Program-made: the position numbers and the translations under genes
The notes under the pieces: generated by a model
What the model was told of the DNA's origin: nothing
Seen by the model: the letters and a program-made list of their open reading frames with translations, nothing else
The model's database searches: none
Shown: piece after piece, positions 44,637 to 53,891 of the stretch
Position numbering within the stretch: the stretch's first letter is position 1
Layout of the letters: every line of letters starts with the position of its first letter
From: Psychromonas sp. CNPT3
Lineage (GTDB): Bacteria; Pseudomonadota; Gammaproteobacteria; Enterobacterales; Psychromonadaceae
Direction: 5' to 3'
Assembly (NCBI RefSeq): GCF_000153405.2
Contig: NC_020802.1
Coordinates: forward strand, 1,445,883-1,509,882
DNA: 64,000 nucleotides

Positions 44637-44797
44637 ATACCAAAGGAATTAATTAAGTTTTCATGTATTGCGCAGGAAAAATTAACGCTAGCAAGGCGTG
44701 AGTTGTAGGAGATAGTTGTTCTCACTTCAAAACTCACAACGCAGGTAGGGATAATTTCAACAAGCAAGACGGGTAACCTTTTTAGTTCCTTTGGTAT
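44637..44797 (+). repeat. Dispersed miniature element, copy G
   Basis: Complete, 161 bp, ATACCAAAGGAATTAATTAAG to TAGTTCCTTTGGTAT. Its final T is the first base (on the plus strand) of the trmK stop codon, so the element has inserted precisely at the end of that gene, probably creating or keeping TAA. Confidence 0.95.
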
Positions 44798-45462
44798 TAG
44801 AGTGCTTGATAAGCCTTAATTATCTTTTCGACCTCTGCTCCCTTATTTTTTAACATGCGTTGATAATGTGCAATAGTTTGTTGCAAATAAAGCTGATGCA
44901 TGGGTAAGTCCCCCTCCCACATCATTGATCCCACATTCACAATCGGCAGCTCTGCGCGTGATGACACGTGTAAGATCTCGTAATAACGTCCCTGCTCAAA
45001 AATTAATAATTCGTTAATTAATTTTAATTTATGTTTGATCAACGTCTCTCTGACTAAAAAATTATGATGCACAGGACAAATTAAAAATTCAATATTAAAC
45101 TGTGCATTTAAGGGTAATAATGCCTCTAAAAAGGTACTTAATAACTGCCCTCCAACCCCCGCTATAATAATTAAATGCGTCTCTTTTAGGCTGGACTGTT
45201 GGTGATTTTTTAAGGGTAATTGACTCACATCGAGGCAATGCACTTGCCAGTCACTTACGCTACCCTGATAATAACGTTGCAGTTTTTTTTCTAATTTTTG
45301 CATTAAATTTTGGTTAATATCAACAAAGTGAACATGTTGGGCTTTATCTTTGCCGAGTAGCTTAAACCCCAGTTGTCCATGATCGCAGCAACAATCCCAA
45401 ATATGCGTATAAGGCTGCTTTACTTGCTCAAAAATGCTTTGTAATCTTTTACTCAATTTCAT
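44797..45462 (-). CDS. trmK: tRNA (adenine-22-N1)-methyltransferase family protein
   Basis: 221 residues, a Rossmann methyltransferase: WDCCCDHGQLGFKLL (motif I), VHFVDIN, IIIAGVGGQLLSTFLE and LICPVHHNFLVRETL, matching TrmK/YqfN. In Bacillus it methylates N1 of A22 in tRNA. Here it follows tex with an ATGA overlap. A miniature element abuts its stop codon. Confidence 0.9.
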   Translation of the reverse strand: MKLSKRLQSIFEQVKQPYTHIWDCCCDHGQLGFKLLGKDKAQHVHFVDINQNLMQKLEKKLQRYYQGSVSDWQVHCLDVSQLPLKNHQQSSLKETHLIIIAGVGGQLLSTFLEALLPLNAQFNIEFLICPVHHNFLVRETLIKHKLKLINELLIFEQGRYYEILHVSSRAELPIVNVGSMMWEGDLPMHQLYLQQTIAHYQRMLKNKGAEVEKIIKAYQAL

Positions 45463-47630
45463 GCATTATGATCCTGCAAACGTAAACTTAATGAAATACG
45501 CTTACGCTCACTGTCCACACTGAGTACTCTTACTTGCACAATTTGTCCGGTTTTTACCACTTCAAAGGGATCTTTTACAAATTTATTGGCAAGTTGGGAT
45601 AAGTGAATAAGGCCATCTTGATGAACGCCAATATCGACAAACGCCCCGAAGCTGGTCACATTTGTGATCACGCCTTGAATTTCCATGTCCGTATAAAGAT
45701 CGCTGATTTTATTGATCTCATCACTGTAACTTACCGTACAAAAATCAGGACGAGGATCACGCCGTGGCGCTGCTAATTCAGAGATAATTTGTTCAATAGA
45801 TAAGCGCCCAAACTGCTCACTAATAAAGGTATCTATGTCTAACATTTTTAAGGCTTGGCTATTTTTTAGTAATGCTTTTACCGTGCAGTTTTGGTCGATG
45901 GCGATACGACTGACTAAGGCATAAGCCTCAGGATGAACCGCTGAATTATCTAAGGGATCAATGCCCTCAATAATGCGTAAAAAACCAGCAGCCTGCTGGT
46001 AGGCTTTAGCCCCTAAACGGGGAACTTTCATTAAACTACTGCGCGACGTAAACGGCCCATTCGTATCTCGATATTGCACAATGTTTTCAGCAATGCTTTT
46101 ATTTAATCCAGCTATAAAGGTTAATAATTGCACCGACGCACGGTTAACATCAACGCCGATAGCATTAACACAATCTTCGACGACAACTTGTAGATTTTTT
46201 CCCAATTGAACCTGATTTAAATCATGCTGATATAAACCAACGCCGATAGCTTTTGCATCTATCTTCACTAATTCGGCTAACGGATCTTGTAACCTTCGAG
46301 CAATGGAAACCGCGCCTCGAATAGAGACATCTAATTGTGGAAATTCAATACACGCCAGTTCCGAGGCAGAATACACGGAGGCGCCCGCTTCACTGACCAT
46401 CACACAAGGTAAATTTAGCGAGGCATCTTCTAAAACACTTTTTATAAAATCATCACTTTCGCGAGAAGCCGTGCCATTACCAATTGCAATTAATTGCACA
46501 TGATACTTTTTAATAAATTCATCTACTTTTTTCTTTGCAGACTCGCTTTGGCGCTGCGGGGCATGAGGATAAATCGTCGCAAAATCGAGGAGTTTTCCGG
46601 TGCCACTGATCACCACAATTTTACAGCCACTTTTAAAGCCCGGATCTAACCCCAATATAATTTTTTCACCCGCGGGCGCTGCCATTAAAAGGTCTTTTAA
46701 ATTGGTTGCAAAAAGTTGGCTGGCACGGCTATGCGCTTGCTCTTTTAAAAGAGAAAAAATCTGACGCTCGGTTTGTTTATTTAATTTTGTTTGCCACGCT
46801 TCTGAAATAATGCTTTTTCGCCAACTATTTTTACTTAAGCGCGCGAACGAAAAGCCTAAATGATCTGCGATCAGGTTTTCATAAACACTTTTTTTATCTG
46901 TGCTGTGCATATCAAAGTCTACTTTTAGGCGTAAAAACCCCTCGCTTTTAGCACGTAACAACGCAAGGTACCTATGTGCTGGCAGTGTTTTTAAACGTTC
47001 ACTATAGTCAAAATAATCTTTAAATTTTTGTGCTTCTTGTTGTTTAGCTTTTATGACTGAGCTACTTAAAAGTCCCTTTCTGTGTAAGGTCTCTACAAGC
47101 TTATGACTTAGGCTGATATCTAAACTCAGTCTCTCTATTAATATGTCCGAGGCACCTTGTAAAACACTTTTCTCATCATTAAAACCCTGTTTTTTATTAA
47201 TGTAGCGTTTTAATAAAGCATCGGCTTGCATGTCATCTTGGAACCATAATTTGTCTGCGAGTTCCATTAACCCTGCGTCCATCGCAATTTTTGCTTTACT
47301 GACACGTTTGCTTTTAAAGGGTTGATACAAGGTTTCTAGATCGCGTTTATTATCGATGTTAATAATTTGCGTTTTTAAGGCTGCACTCAATTTGTTTTGG
47401 GAGAGTAAACTTTTATAAATAGCCTCTTTACGCTCTGCTAAATCTCTTTGATAAAGTAAACTACTCTCAAGCTGGCGTAGCTGCGTATCGTCAAGACCAT
47501 AGGTTGCCTCTTTACGATACCTCGCAATAAAAGGCACGGTATTACCGGCATCATAAAGTTGGATAAACGCATTGATTTGAGGAACACTAAGTTGCAATTG
47601 TCGATGTAGCGTTTGAGTAATAGCAGGCAT
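45459..47630 (-). CDS. tex: Tex-family RNA-binding transcription accessory protein
   Basis: 723 residues, a little shorter than E. coli YhgF (773). Domains in order: helical N-terminus with YDAGNTVPFIARYRKEATYG, the YqgF/RNase H-like domain starting IILGLDPGFKSGCKIVV, helix-hairpin-helix region (NRASVQLLTFIAGL, FTSRSSLMKVPRLGAKAYQQ), and C-terminal S1 RNA-binding domain (GVITNVTSFGAFVDIGVHQD). Nucleic-acid binding with a role in transcription and stress. First gene of tex-trmK. Confidence 0.95.
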   Translation of the reverse strand: MPAITQTLHRQLQLSVPQINAFIQLYDAGNTVPFIARYRKEATYGLDDTQLRQLESSLLYQRDLAERKEAIYKSLLSQNKLSAALKTQIINIDNKRDLETLYQPFKSKRVSKAKIAMDAGLMELADKLWFQDDMQADALLKRYINKKQGFNDEKSVLQGASDILIERLSLDISLSHKLVETLHRKGLLSSSVIKAKQQEAQKFKDYFDYSERLKTLPAHRYLALLRAKSEGFLRLKVDFDMHSTDKKSVYENLIADHLGFSFARLSKNSWRKSIISEAWQTKLNKQTERQIFSLLKEQAHSRASQLFATNLKDLLMAAPAGEKIILGLDPGFKSGCKIVVISGTGKLLDFATIYPHAPQRQSESAKKKVDEFIKKYHVQLIAIGNGTASRESDDFIKSVLEDASLNLPCVMVSEAGASVYSASELACIEFPQLDVSIRGAVSIARRLQDPLAELVKIDAKAIGVGLYQHDLNQVQLGKNLQVVVEDCVNAIGVDVNRASVQLLTFIAGLNKSIAENIVQYRDTNGPFTSRSSLMKVPRLGAKAYQQAAGFLRIIEGIDPLDNSAVHPEAYALVSRIAIDQNCTVKALLKNSQALKMLDIDTFISEQFGRLSIEQIISELAAPRRDPRPDFCTVSYSDEINKISDLYTDMEIQGVITNVTSFGAFVDIGVHQDGLIHLSQLANKFVKDPFEVVKTGQIVQVRVLSVDSERKRISLSLRLQDHNA

Positions 47631-47883
47631 AATAAAAAATTCTTTTATAAAAATAAATATATAGACCCATGATACTTCAAGCTACAAAATCAGCAACCCT
47701 ACTTAGGCTTATATTCGAAGCATAAAGGTAAAAACAATTATTCTACATTGATGTTTTATAACCCTATTTTATAAGGAAATCGCCCTTAACAAGCGCTACG
47801 CCTTGAATTGCTATCTTCTGCAGTGCCACATGACGCATATTGAGGTAACATGGGTATGATCCCGCGTTATTAAGGAGTTATAA

Positions 47884-48846
47884 ATGATCAATTTTGCTGT
47901 GATAGGAACTAATTGGATCACCGAGCGATTTATTAAGGCCACAAGCTGTGGTACAGATTTAATGTTAAACGCCGTATACTCAAGAGATCTTGCGCGCGCC
48001 CAAACCTTTGCCAAAAAATATCAACTGCAAAATAGTTTCGATGATTTACAAACGCTCGCTGAGCATAAAGACATTGAGGCTGTTTATATTGCGAGCCCCA
48101 ATGCGCTACATTTTCCGCAAGCACTGCAAATGCTAAAGGCGGGTAAACATGTTATTTGTGAAAAGCCTCTGGCAACAACTCCCGAGCAAGTTGCGTGCTT
48201 ATTTGCAACGGCCAAAGAAAATAATGTCATTATTTTTGAAGCCTATATGAGTGCTTATCTTCCCAATTTTTCACAAGTGCAAAAAAACTTAGAAAAAATA
48301 GCCCCCTTACGCAAAGCAAATTTACAATATTGCCAATACTCTTCCCGTTATCAACAATACCTTGACGGTAAAAATCCAAATACCTTTAATCCTGCTTATT
48401 CGAATGGATCTATCATGGATATTGGTTTTTATTGTGTTGCGTTTAGCGTTGCATTATTTGGTTTTCCGCAAAGCATTCAAGCAAATGCATTCTTATTAGA
48501 TTCCGGTGTTGATGGCTGTGGCTCTGCATTATTACAATATAAAGATTTTTCAGTCACCATTGATCATTCTAAAATTAGTGACTCTGCGCTCGCAAGTGAA
48601 ATTCAAGGCGAAAAGGGTAGCGTTGTTATTGAGCACATTGCTTTGTGCAACAAAGTTACATTACATCAAAATACAGCCGTTGATATTAGTGTTGAGCAAA
48701 GTGATCAGCACATGCTTTATGAAATCGACGTTTTTTGTCAACAAATACAAGCGGGCGTAATGGATGAGAAAATCAACCAACGTACGCTGGATTGTATTCG
48801 TGTGATCGCTGAAATTCGTCGCCAAACTAAGGTTAAGTTAAGTTGA
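47884..48846 (+). CDS. Gfo/Idh/MocA-family NAD(P)-dependent oxidoreductase
   Basis: 320 residues. An N-terminal Rossmann domain starts MINFAVIGTNWITERFI (a modified GxGxxG), with AVYIASPNALHFPQALQML and the catalytic-site motif ICEKPLATTP (E93, K94, P95). The C-terminal alpha/beta domain has NGSIMDIGFYCVAFSVALFG. Substrate unknown, probably a sugar or cyclitol. Divergent from tex, with a possible terminator at 48890-48927. Confidence 0.88.
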   Translation: MINFAVIGTNWITERFIKATSCGTDLMLNAVYSRDLARAQTFAKKYQLQNSFDDLQTLAEHKDIEAVYIASPNALHFPQALQMLKAGKHVICEKPLATTPEQVACLFATAKENNVIIFEAYMSAYLPNFSQVQKNLEKIAPLRKANLQYCQYSSRYQQYLDGKNPNTFNPAYSNGSIMDIGFYCVAFSVALFGFPQSIQANAFLLDSGVDGCGSALLQYKDFSVTIDHSKISDSALASEIQGEKGSVVIEHIALCNKVTLHQNTAVDISVEQSDQHMLYEIDVFCQQIQAGVMDEKINQRTLDCIRVIAEIRRQTKVKLS

Positions 48847-48889
48847 TCTCTTTGTGCATCGATGCAAGAGTCTATTCATAATAACAACC

Positions 48890-48927
48890 AAAAAAGCGTT
48901 TAAATAAAATAATAGAATGCTTTTTTT
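48890..48927 (+). terminator. Possible terminator after the oxidoreductase gene
   Basis: AAAAAAGCgTT and GAATGCTTTTTTT form a short A/T-rich stem with a long loop and a seven-T tail, about 45 bases after the stop codon. Confidence 0.5.
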
Positions 48928-49048
48928 ACATTATTTAAACATTCTAGTTATAAAAATAACGTTAAAGTAAGCGGGCTTTTTTGATCTAGACTCCTTTATA
49001 CTGTACATTGCTGTGCAATTTAGAAATGTAACCCTTGGTAATGTGATC

Positions 49049-50446
49049 ATGACATCAAAAACAAATAAAAAAATAACATTGTGCTGCGCCCTCGCCCTTG
49101 CCAGTAGCTCTTTTAATGCTTATGCCTCCGAAAACGAAAACGAAGTATCACAAATTGAAGTCCCTATTTATCAATCTAAGATAACCAATTCGAGTTGGGA
49201 TGATAAAGATATTGATGCTAGTTTCTATGACAATCCTTTTCAAGTGTCACTTTTCAATGCTAAAAATGGTGAAGATAACGAACGTCTCATGGATCATACT
49301 TATACGGTGTTTGGTTTAGGCGTTGGCGTGATTGCAGCCTTAACGGTGATGCCCGAATCTATCACCAACTGGGATAAAACAGATGCCGATATTTTTAAAA
49401 AATGGTATGACCATGTCTCTGAAGGGCCAGTTTGGGATCGCGATCAAGCTTGGTTAAATTATGTTGCTCACCCTTACTTTGGCGGTGTTTTTTATCAATC
49501 GGCTCGTAAATCAGGATATAGACAATGGGATTCATTTCTTTATTCAGCCATGATGTCTACTTTTTATTGGGAATATGGGATTGAATCTTTTGCAGAAATT
49601 CCCTCTATTCAAGATCTTGTTGTAACACCTGTTATCGGTTGGGTCTATGGTGAATGGGCTTATCAAACAGAGCGCGATATTTGGCTCAATGGGGGTACTT
49701 TATTTGGGTCTGAAATATTAGGAAATACGTCATTGTTCTTATTAGATCCCGTTGACTCTATCGGACGTAATATAAATGCATTATTTGGGCGTGATCTGAT
49801 TAAAGCGGGCACCGGCTATTTTACCTTTAACCAAGTTAAATTACCGTACGGTGGTGCGACTGAAAACCAAGTTGGCCTTAAATTAAGCTATAAATTTGGC
49901 GATGATAGTAGTAAAGCCTTACCAGAGATAAGTGCCAAAAAAGATGCGCGTGCAAAATCAACAATGAGTACGCAAAAAGATCCGATAGATACTGGAGTCG
50001 TGGGTATTTCAGCGGGCGCAACATGGGTAAACTTAAATGAAAAATGGGGATTACAAGATACCTTAGGCTCACAAATTTCCGTAGGCTTATATTTTAATCG
50101 CAGTTTTTCAAGTCGTTTAACCTATACCCGTGCAGATATGAAAAAGATTGCAACAAACAAAAGCGTGATTTATGAAAATTACGCCATTGATAGCCAATAT
50201 TATTTTAATGCGCAGGAAAATTTCCGTCCGTTTGTGAGCGTGGGTTTTGGTGAAATGATGAGTGATGAAGAGCGAGATAATAAACGCTTTGCTATGAGTG
50301 CGGGGTTGGGCTTACACTATAAAATCACTAATAAATGGGCATTGCAAACAGATTGGCATCGTTATTACAGTACACGTACCAGCAGTTCAGAAGATCAATT
50401 TAGCACGCTGATACTGTATCGTTTTAGCAATGGCGAGCGAGGTTAA
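49049..50446 (+). CDS. DUF3943 outer-membrane protein
   Basis: 465 residues from ATG 49049, where the signal peptide TLCCALALASSSFNAYASE starts 8 residues in; the frame opens earlier at GTG 49013 but that adds polar residues. The DUF3943 domain is recognised by YVAHPYFGGVFYQSARKSGY, STFYWEYGIESFAEIPSIQD and the VVTPVIGWVYGEW segment. The C-terminal third (about 310-465) alternates like beta-barrel strands (GVVGISAGATWVNL, SVGLYFNRSF, FRPFVSVGFGEMM, LYRFSNGERG). Function unknown. Confidence 0.85.
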   Translation: MTSKTNKKITLCCALALASSSFNAYASENENEVSQIEVPIYQSKITNSSWDDKDIDASFYDNPFQVSLFNAKNGEDNERLMDHTYTVFGLGVGVIAALTVMPESITNWDKTDADIFKKWYDHVSEGPVWDRDQAWLNYVAHPYFGGVFYQSARKSGYRQWDSFLYSAMMSTFYWEYGIESFAEIPSIQDLVVTPVIGWVYGEWAYQTERDIWLNGGTLFGSEILGNTSLFLLDPVDSIGRNINALFGRDLIKAGTGYFTFNQVKLPYGGATENQVGLKLSYKFGDDSSKALPEISAKKDARAKSTMSTQKDPIDTGVVGISAGATWVNLNEKWGLQDTLGSQISVGLYFNRSFSSRLTYTRADMKKIATNKSVIYENYAIDSQYYFNAQENFRPFVSVGFGEMMSDEERDNKRFAMSAGLGLHYKITNKWALQTDWHRYYSTRTSSSEDQFSTLILYRFSNGERG

Positions 50447-50460
50447 TATAAAAACACGCT

Positions 50461-50495
50461 ATTTTGGTAGATAAGTTTATTTTATCTACCAAAAT
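50461..50495. terminator. Perfect hairpin shared by two convergent genes
   Basis: ATTTTGGTAGATAA and TTATCTACCAAAAT form a 14-bp stem with a 7-nt loop. Its right arm overlaps the stop codon and last codons of the minus-strand gene. Confidence 0.75.
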
Positions 50496-50817
50496 ATTGA
50501 TTAATGATCTCTTCTAAATTATCTTCAAGTGTTTCTTCAAAATGTGCAAGATCCTCTCCAAAAATAGCAAAGTATTGCTCTGCTCGCTGCTGCGTCAATT
50601 TTTTAGACGCCACTTGGAACTCCATCTCAGCCAAGCTTTTATCGGTACGAGGGATAATGAGCCATTGTATATAGGGGCTTGCACACGCTTGTAACTGTAT
50701 TTGTGCAAAGTCACAAAATTCACTGATATATTGACTGCCATCTGGCCCTAATGAGCCTGGCTCCATGCGAAAAATAACACACATTTTTTTGTCGTCTGCA
50801 ATGCTATTTAGCACCAT
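50482..50817 (-). CDS. Hypothetical small soluble protein
   Basis: 111 residues from ATG 50817, which has AAGGA about 5 nt upstream; the frame extends 12 codons further. No signal or membrane helix. MCVIFRMEPGSLGPDGSQYI, FAQIQLQACASPYIQWLIIP and the acidic C-terminal FGEDLAHFEETLEDNLEEI are the main features. Not recognised. Its terminal codons are inside a perfect hairpin. Confidence 0.6.
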   Translation of the reverse strand: MVLNSIADDKKMCVIFRMEPGSLGPDGSQYISEFCDFAQIQLQACASPYIQWLIIPRTDKSLAEMEFQVASKKLTQQRAEQYFAIFGEDLAHFEETLEDNLEEIINQYFGR

Positions 50818-51033
50818 GTTTATCCTTATTACGAGTAAATTACAATCAAGCATAGAGCACTAAGTTTCAGCTAACAAAAAATATATCTCTATTTTATGTC
50901 CTACGTCTTATAATGATGTGCATTTTTAGGTTGAATAGAATATCAAATAAATTGAATCTTAACCTATAAAGAATCAAATGTAATTAACTGTTATTACACT
51001 TGTTTTTCTTTTATTGTATGGCAATGTGATTAT

Positions 51034-51053
51034 TGTGTGAAGTAAGTCACATA
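51034..51053 (+). promoter_or_regulatory. CRP-type site upstream of the FocA-CBS gene
   Basis: TGTGA-AGTAAG-TCACA (51036-51051) matches the CRP consensus TGTGA-N6-TCACA exactly, centred about 72 bases before the start codon. It suggests activation when carbon is poor; FNR-type sites (TTGAT-N4-ATCAA) were not seen. Confidence 0.8.
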
Positions 51054-51115
51054 CAATAATATATGCACCATTTACTTTTAATTCGCTAGAGGCGTGATTA
51101 TTCACGATACATACT

Positions 51116-52594
51116 ATGCCAAATAATTTCCATTCCCCTATTATGAGCTTAATAAAGGCGACCGCACCCGAGCAATCTCAGGCCAAAACAATGGTTCAAG
51201 AAGTTGAAGATTATGGTCTGAGTAAAGTTAAAAAAAGCACCGCTAAATCTTTTTCATTGGCTGTGTTTGCTGGCGCTTTTATCGCAATTGCTTTTGTCTT
51301 TTATATTACGGTTACCACAGGTGCTCAATCTGCGCCTTGGGGACTTGTTCGCGTTGCAGGTGGTATTGCATTTAGCTTAGGCCTTATTCTTGTTGTATTG
51401 TGTGGTGGAGAGCTATTTACGAGCACAGTATTAAGCACCGTTGCTTGGGCCGAAGGTCTGGTGAGCACTAAAAAATTATTAGGATGCTGGGCGCGCGTTT
51501 ATTTTGGTAATATGCTCGGCGCTGCCATCATGCTTCTTTTAGTTTTTAGTGCCAAAATGTATTTTCTTGATGGCGGGCAATGGGGCTTAAATGCGCTGTT
51601 AATTGCTCAACATAAATTACAGCACACATGGATCCAAGCATTTTCACTGGGTATCTTGTGTAATATTTTAGTGTGTTTAGGTATTTGGATGACCTTTAGT
51701 ACGAAAGATATACTGGCCAAATCCATGCTTCTTATTTTGCCTGTTGCTATGTTTGTCGGCAGTGGTTTTGAGCATAGTATCGCTAACATGTTTATGGTGC
51801 CTTTAGGTATTATGATCCAAAACTTCAGTGAGCCTGCGTTCTTTATCAGTAATAATATTAGTAGTACACAATTTGCAGATCTCAATTGGTCTAACTTTTT
51901 ATTGCATAACTTAATTCCGGTCACACTGGGTAATATCGTGGGTGGTGGCGTTCTGATTGGTCTGGCTTATTGGGTGATTGATAAATCGAGTGAGCCTAAA
52001 AAAAGTGAGCTAGTACGTGAAAATACACATGAAAATCGGCACGTTGAGATGCACGCAGAGCAAAAAAACACGCAAAAAACGCTTAATGATTTTTTAGTTA
52101 AAGATCTGATGCAAAGCAACCCATTAACGTTAACGGAACAACAGACGATATACCAAGCACTTAGCTTTATTGTTGATAATAAAATCAGCAGTGCACCCGT
52201 TCTCGATGAAAATAAACAGTTAGTTGGCTTTATTAGTGAGCAAGATATCTTAAGAGTATTATGGTCAAAACAATACTCAAACACCCTCAATGATAGGGTG
52301 ACTGATGTCATGCAGACTGAGATGTTGACGGTCGATGCAATGCAACCTGTCAGTAGCTTACTTGAGTTTATGGTCGTTGATAAAGAAAAGTTATTTGCAC
52401 TAAACGAGCCTAAAGCGCTCGGTGACACGCATTATCAAAACTATGAACAACGCTTAAAATCAGCAACCGTGCAGCGCCCCAGTTCTTATGCAGTGCTCCA
52501 TGAAGGTCTGTTTTGTGGCGTTATCACGCGTCAAGATGTAGCCAAACAGCTTTGCCTACAATATAAAAATAATGCAACGAATAACGTTGTTTAA
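51116..52594 (+). CDS. FocA/NirC-type formate-nitrite channel fused to a CBS pair
   Basis: 492 residues. The first about 290 form a six-helix FNT channel: CGGELFTSTVLSTVAWAEG (the slit loop), YFGNMLGAAIMLLLV and GFEHSIANMFMVPLG with H220 in place of the FocA pore His209. A linker of about 35 charged residues follows and then a CBS pair (325-480): LVKDLMQSNPLTLTE, SSAPVLDENKQLVGFISEQD, DVMQTEMLTVDAMQP and GVITRQDVAK. CBS pairs bind adenine nucleotides, so the channel may be gated by energy state. FocA and NirC of E. coli lack this domain. The gene has a CRP site in front and a terminator inside the converging LysR gene. Confidence 0.88.
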   Translation: MPNNFHSPIMSLIKATAPEQSQAKTMVQEVEDYGLSKVKKSTAKSFSLAVFAGAFIAIAFVFYITVTTGAQSAPWGLVRVAGGIAFSLGLILVVLCGGELFTSTVLSTVAWAEGLVSTKKLLGCWARVYFGNMLGAAIMLLLVFSAKMYFLDGGQWGLNALLIAQHKLQHTWIQAFSLGILCNILVCLGIWMTFSTKDILAKSMLLILPVAMFVGSGFEHSIANMFMVPLGIMIQNFSEPAFFISNNISSTQFADLNWSNFLLHNLIPVTLGNIVGGGVLIGLAYWVIDKSSEPKKSELVRENTHENRHVEMHAEQKNTQKTLNDFLVKDLMQSNPLTLTEQQTIYQALSFIVDNKISSAPVLDENKQLVGFISEQDILRVLWSKQYSNTLNDRVTDVMQTEMLTVDAMQPVSSLLEFMVVDKEKLFALNEPKALGDTHYQNYEQRLKSATVQRPSSYAVLHEGLFCGVITRQDVAKQLCLQYKNNATNNVV

Positions 52595-52599
52595 GTAAA

Positions 52600-53556
52600 C
52601 TAACTTAACGCTTTAAACCCAGCAGGATAAGGTAAATTTAAGTAGGCCTTATCCTGTTTTTTTTCATGACGAGAAACCAAACGTTTGGCTTCTAATAAAA
52701 TGCAATCACGTAACGGATTATCTCCTGCATCTTTATGCCAAACAAACGACAGACGATGACGTAAATTCAAATCGGGTGTGTTAAGCGCAACTAACTGCCC
52801 TTTTTCTAAGGCATCCACAATATCAAGATGCGGTAAACATCCCAAATATAAGCCATTGGCAACCAAGGCTTTTAATACTGATACATTTTCATAAGATTTC
52901 CAGACATCAATATGATCAATTAAACCATGCATTGCCCCTTCAAAAGTACAACGCGTTCCCGCACCGACTTCACGTAACACCCACTTTGCATGCTCTAGTT
53001 GTGATAAATTGACGCTTTCATTGTTTGCATAAGGATGAAAGGGACTACAAAAAATGATCAAATGATCATCCATTAATTTTTCTTGTAGTAGACGGCTATC
53101 GTCTAAGCGCCCTTCAATGATCCCCAATTCGCATTGGTGATTGAGCAAGGTTTGTATCACGTGATCTGTATTTTTTACTTTTAATTCAATACATAAGTTA
53201 GGGAAGTTTTCATCAATTTTACTGATAAGCTCCGGTAAAATATACTCAGCTGGCGTCTGACTCGCACAAATAGATAAATGCCCACTGATGATATGCTGAT
53301 CGTGTAAACCAAATTCAATTTGCTGTGCATCTTGTAATAATTTTTTGGCTTTAGGTCGTAACCAACGTCCCCAATAACTTAATGTTAAGCGATTTCCTTG
53401 ACGAATAAATAACTGTCTATCGAGTATATTTTCAAATTGAGAAAGAGACATACTCACCGCAGATTGTGTCATCGATAATTTTTTCGCTGCTGCGCTTACA
53501 CTTTCTTGACTCGCCACCGCATCAAAAACGCTCAATTGTCTTAATGAATATTTCAT
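52600..53556 (-). CDS. LysR-family transcriptional regulator
   Basis: 318 residues; N-terminal winged HTH (VSAAAKKLSMTQSAVSMSLS, residues 20-39) and a C-terminal periplasmic-binding-like effector domain starting near GHLSICASQTPAEYILP. The last 15 codons lie over a terminator hairpin used by the converging FocA-CBS gene; only 5 bases separate the stop codons. Target unknown; the pairing suggests a link to formate, nitrite or anaerobic metabolism but this is inference. Confidence 0.9.
   Translation of the reverse strand: MKYSLRQLSVFDAVASQESVSAAAKKLSMTQSAVSMSLSQFENILDRQLFIRQGNRLTLSYWGRWLRPKAKKLLQDAQQIEFGLHDQHIISGHLSICASQTPAEYILPELISKIDENFPNLCIELKVKNTDHVIQTLLNHQCELGIIEGRLDDSRLLQEKLMDDHLIIFCSPFHPYANNESVNLSQLEHAKWVLREVGAGTRCTFEGAMHGLIDHIDVWKSYENVSVLKALVANGLYLGCLPHLDIVDALEKGQLVALNTPDLNLRHRLSFVWHKDAGDNPLRDCILLEAKRLVSRHEKKQDKAYLNLPYPAGFKALS
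52623..52664 (+). terminator. Terminator of the FocA-CBS gene inside the LysR coding region
   Basis: Stem CAGGATAAGG / CCTTATCCTG with a 14-nt loop and eight T, on the plus strand. It overlaps residues near the C-terminus of the LysR protein (KAYLNLPYPAG). Confidence 0.9.
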
Positions 53557-53891
53557 TTTTCTCTCTCCAAAGGCTAAATATGCTCCTATTAAGTATCAAT
53601 TATATTGAAACTTAATATTAATTGTATTTTAGGGTGATATAAAAGAAAAAGTTTGATTGATATCAAAAAATGAGAACTCAATGTTGTTTACTTTTTCTGT
53701 ATGTTTTAATGGCTAGCGGTTATCGATGTGACATTATTCTTTGCCCAAAGAGAGGCTTTAGGGAGGTGGGACTGTAAGCGCAGAGGATATAAAAAAGGCA
53801 TGCAATAAAACAAGTAAAGCTTATGTTTGTCGCATACCTTTTGTTGACTTATTCAAAGGCTCCAAATCAAATCAACGCTTCAAATCTTAGA
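53557..53891. other. Gap between lysR and cstA
   Basis: 335 bases with no gene. It holds the upstream region of the LysR gene and a terminator at 53791-53842. Confidence 0.6.
53791..53842 (-). terminator. Terminator downstream of cstA
   Basis: On the minus strand AAAAGGTATGC ... GCATGCCTTTTTT: the arms pair with one mismatch, the loop is about 30 nt with its own short stem, and six T follow. Confidence 0.65.

Noticed and set aside
48000-48800. Open frames opposite and in other frames of the Gfo/Idh/MocA gene
   Set aside because: Shadows of a clear oxidoreductase frame, without family features.
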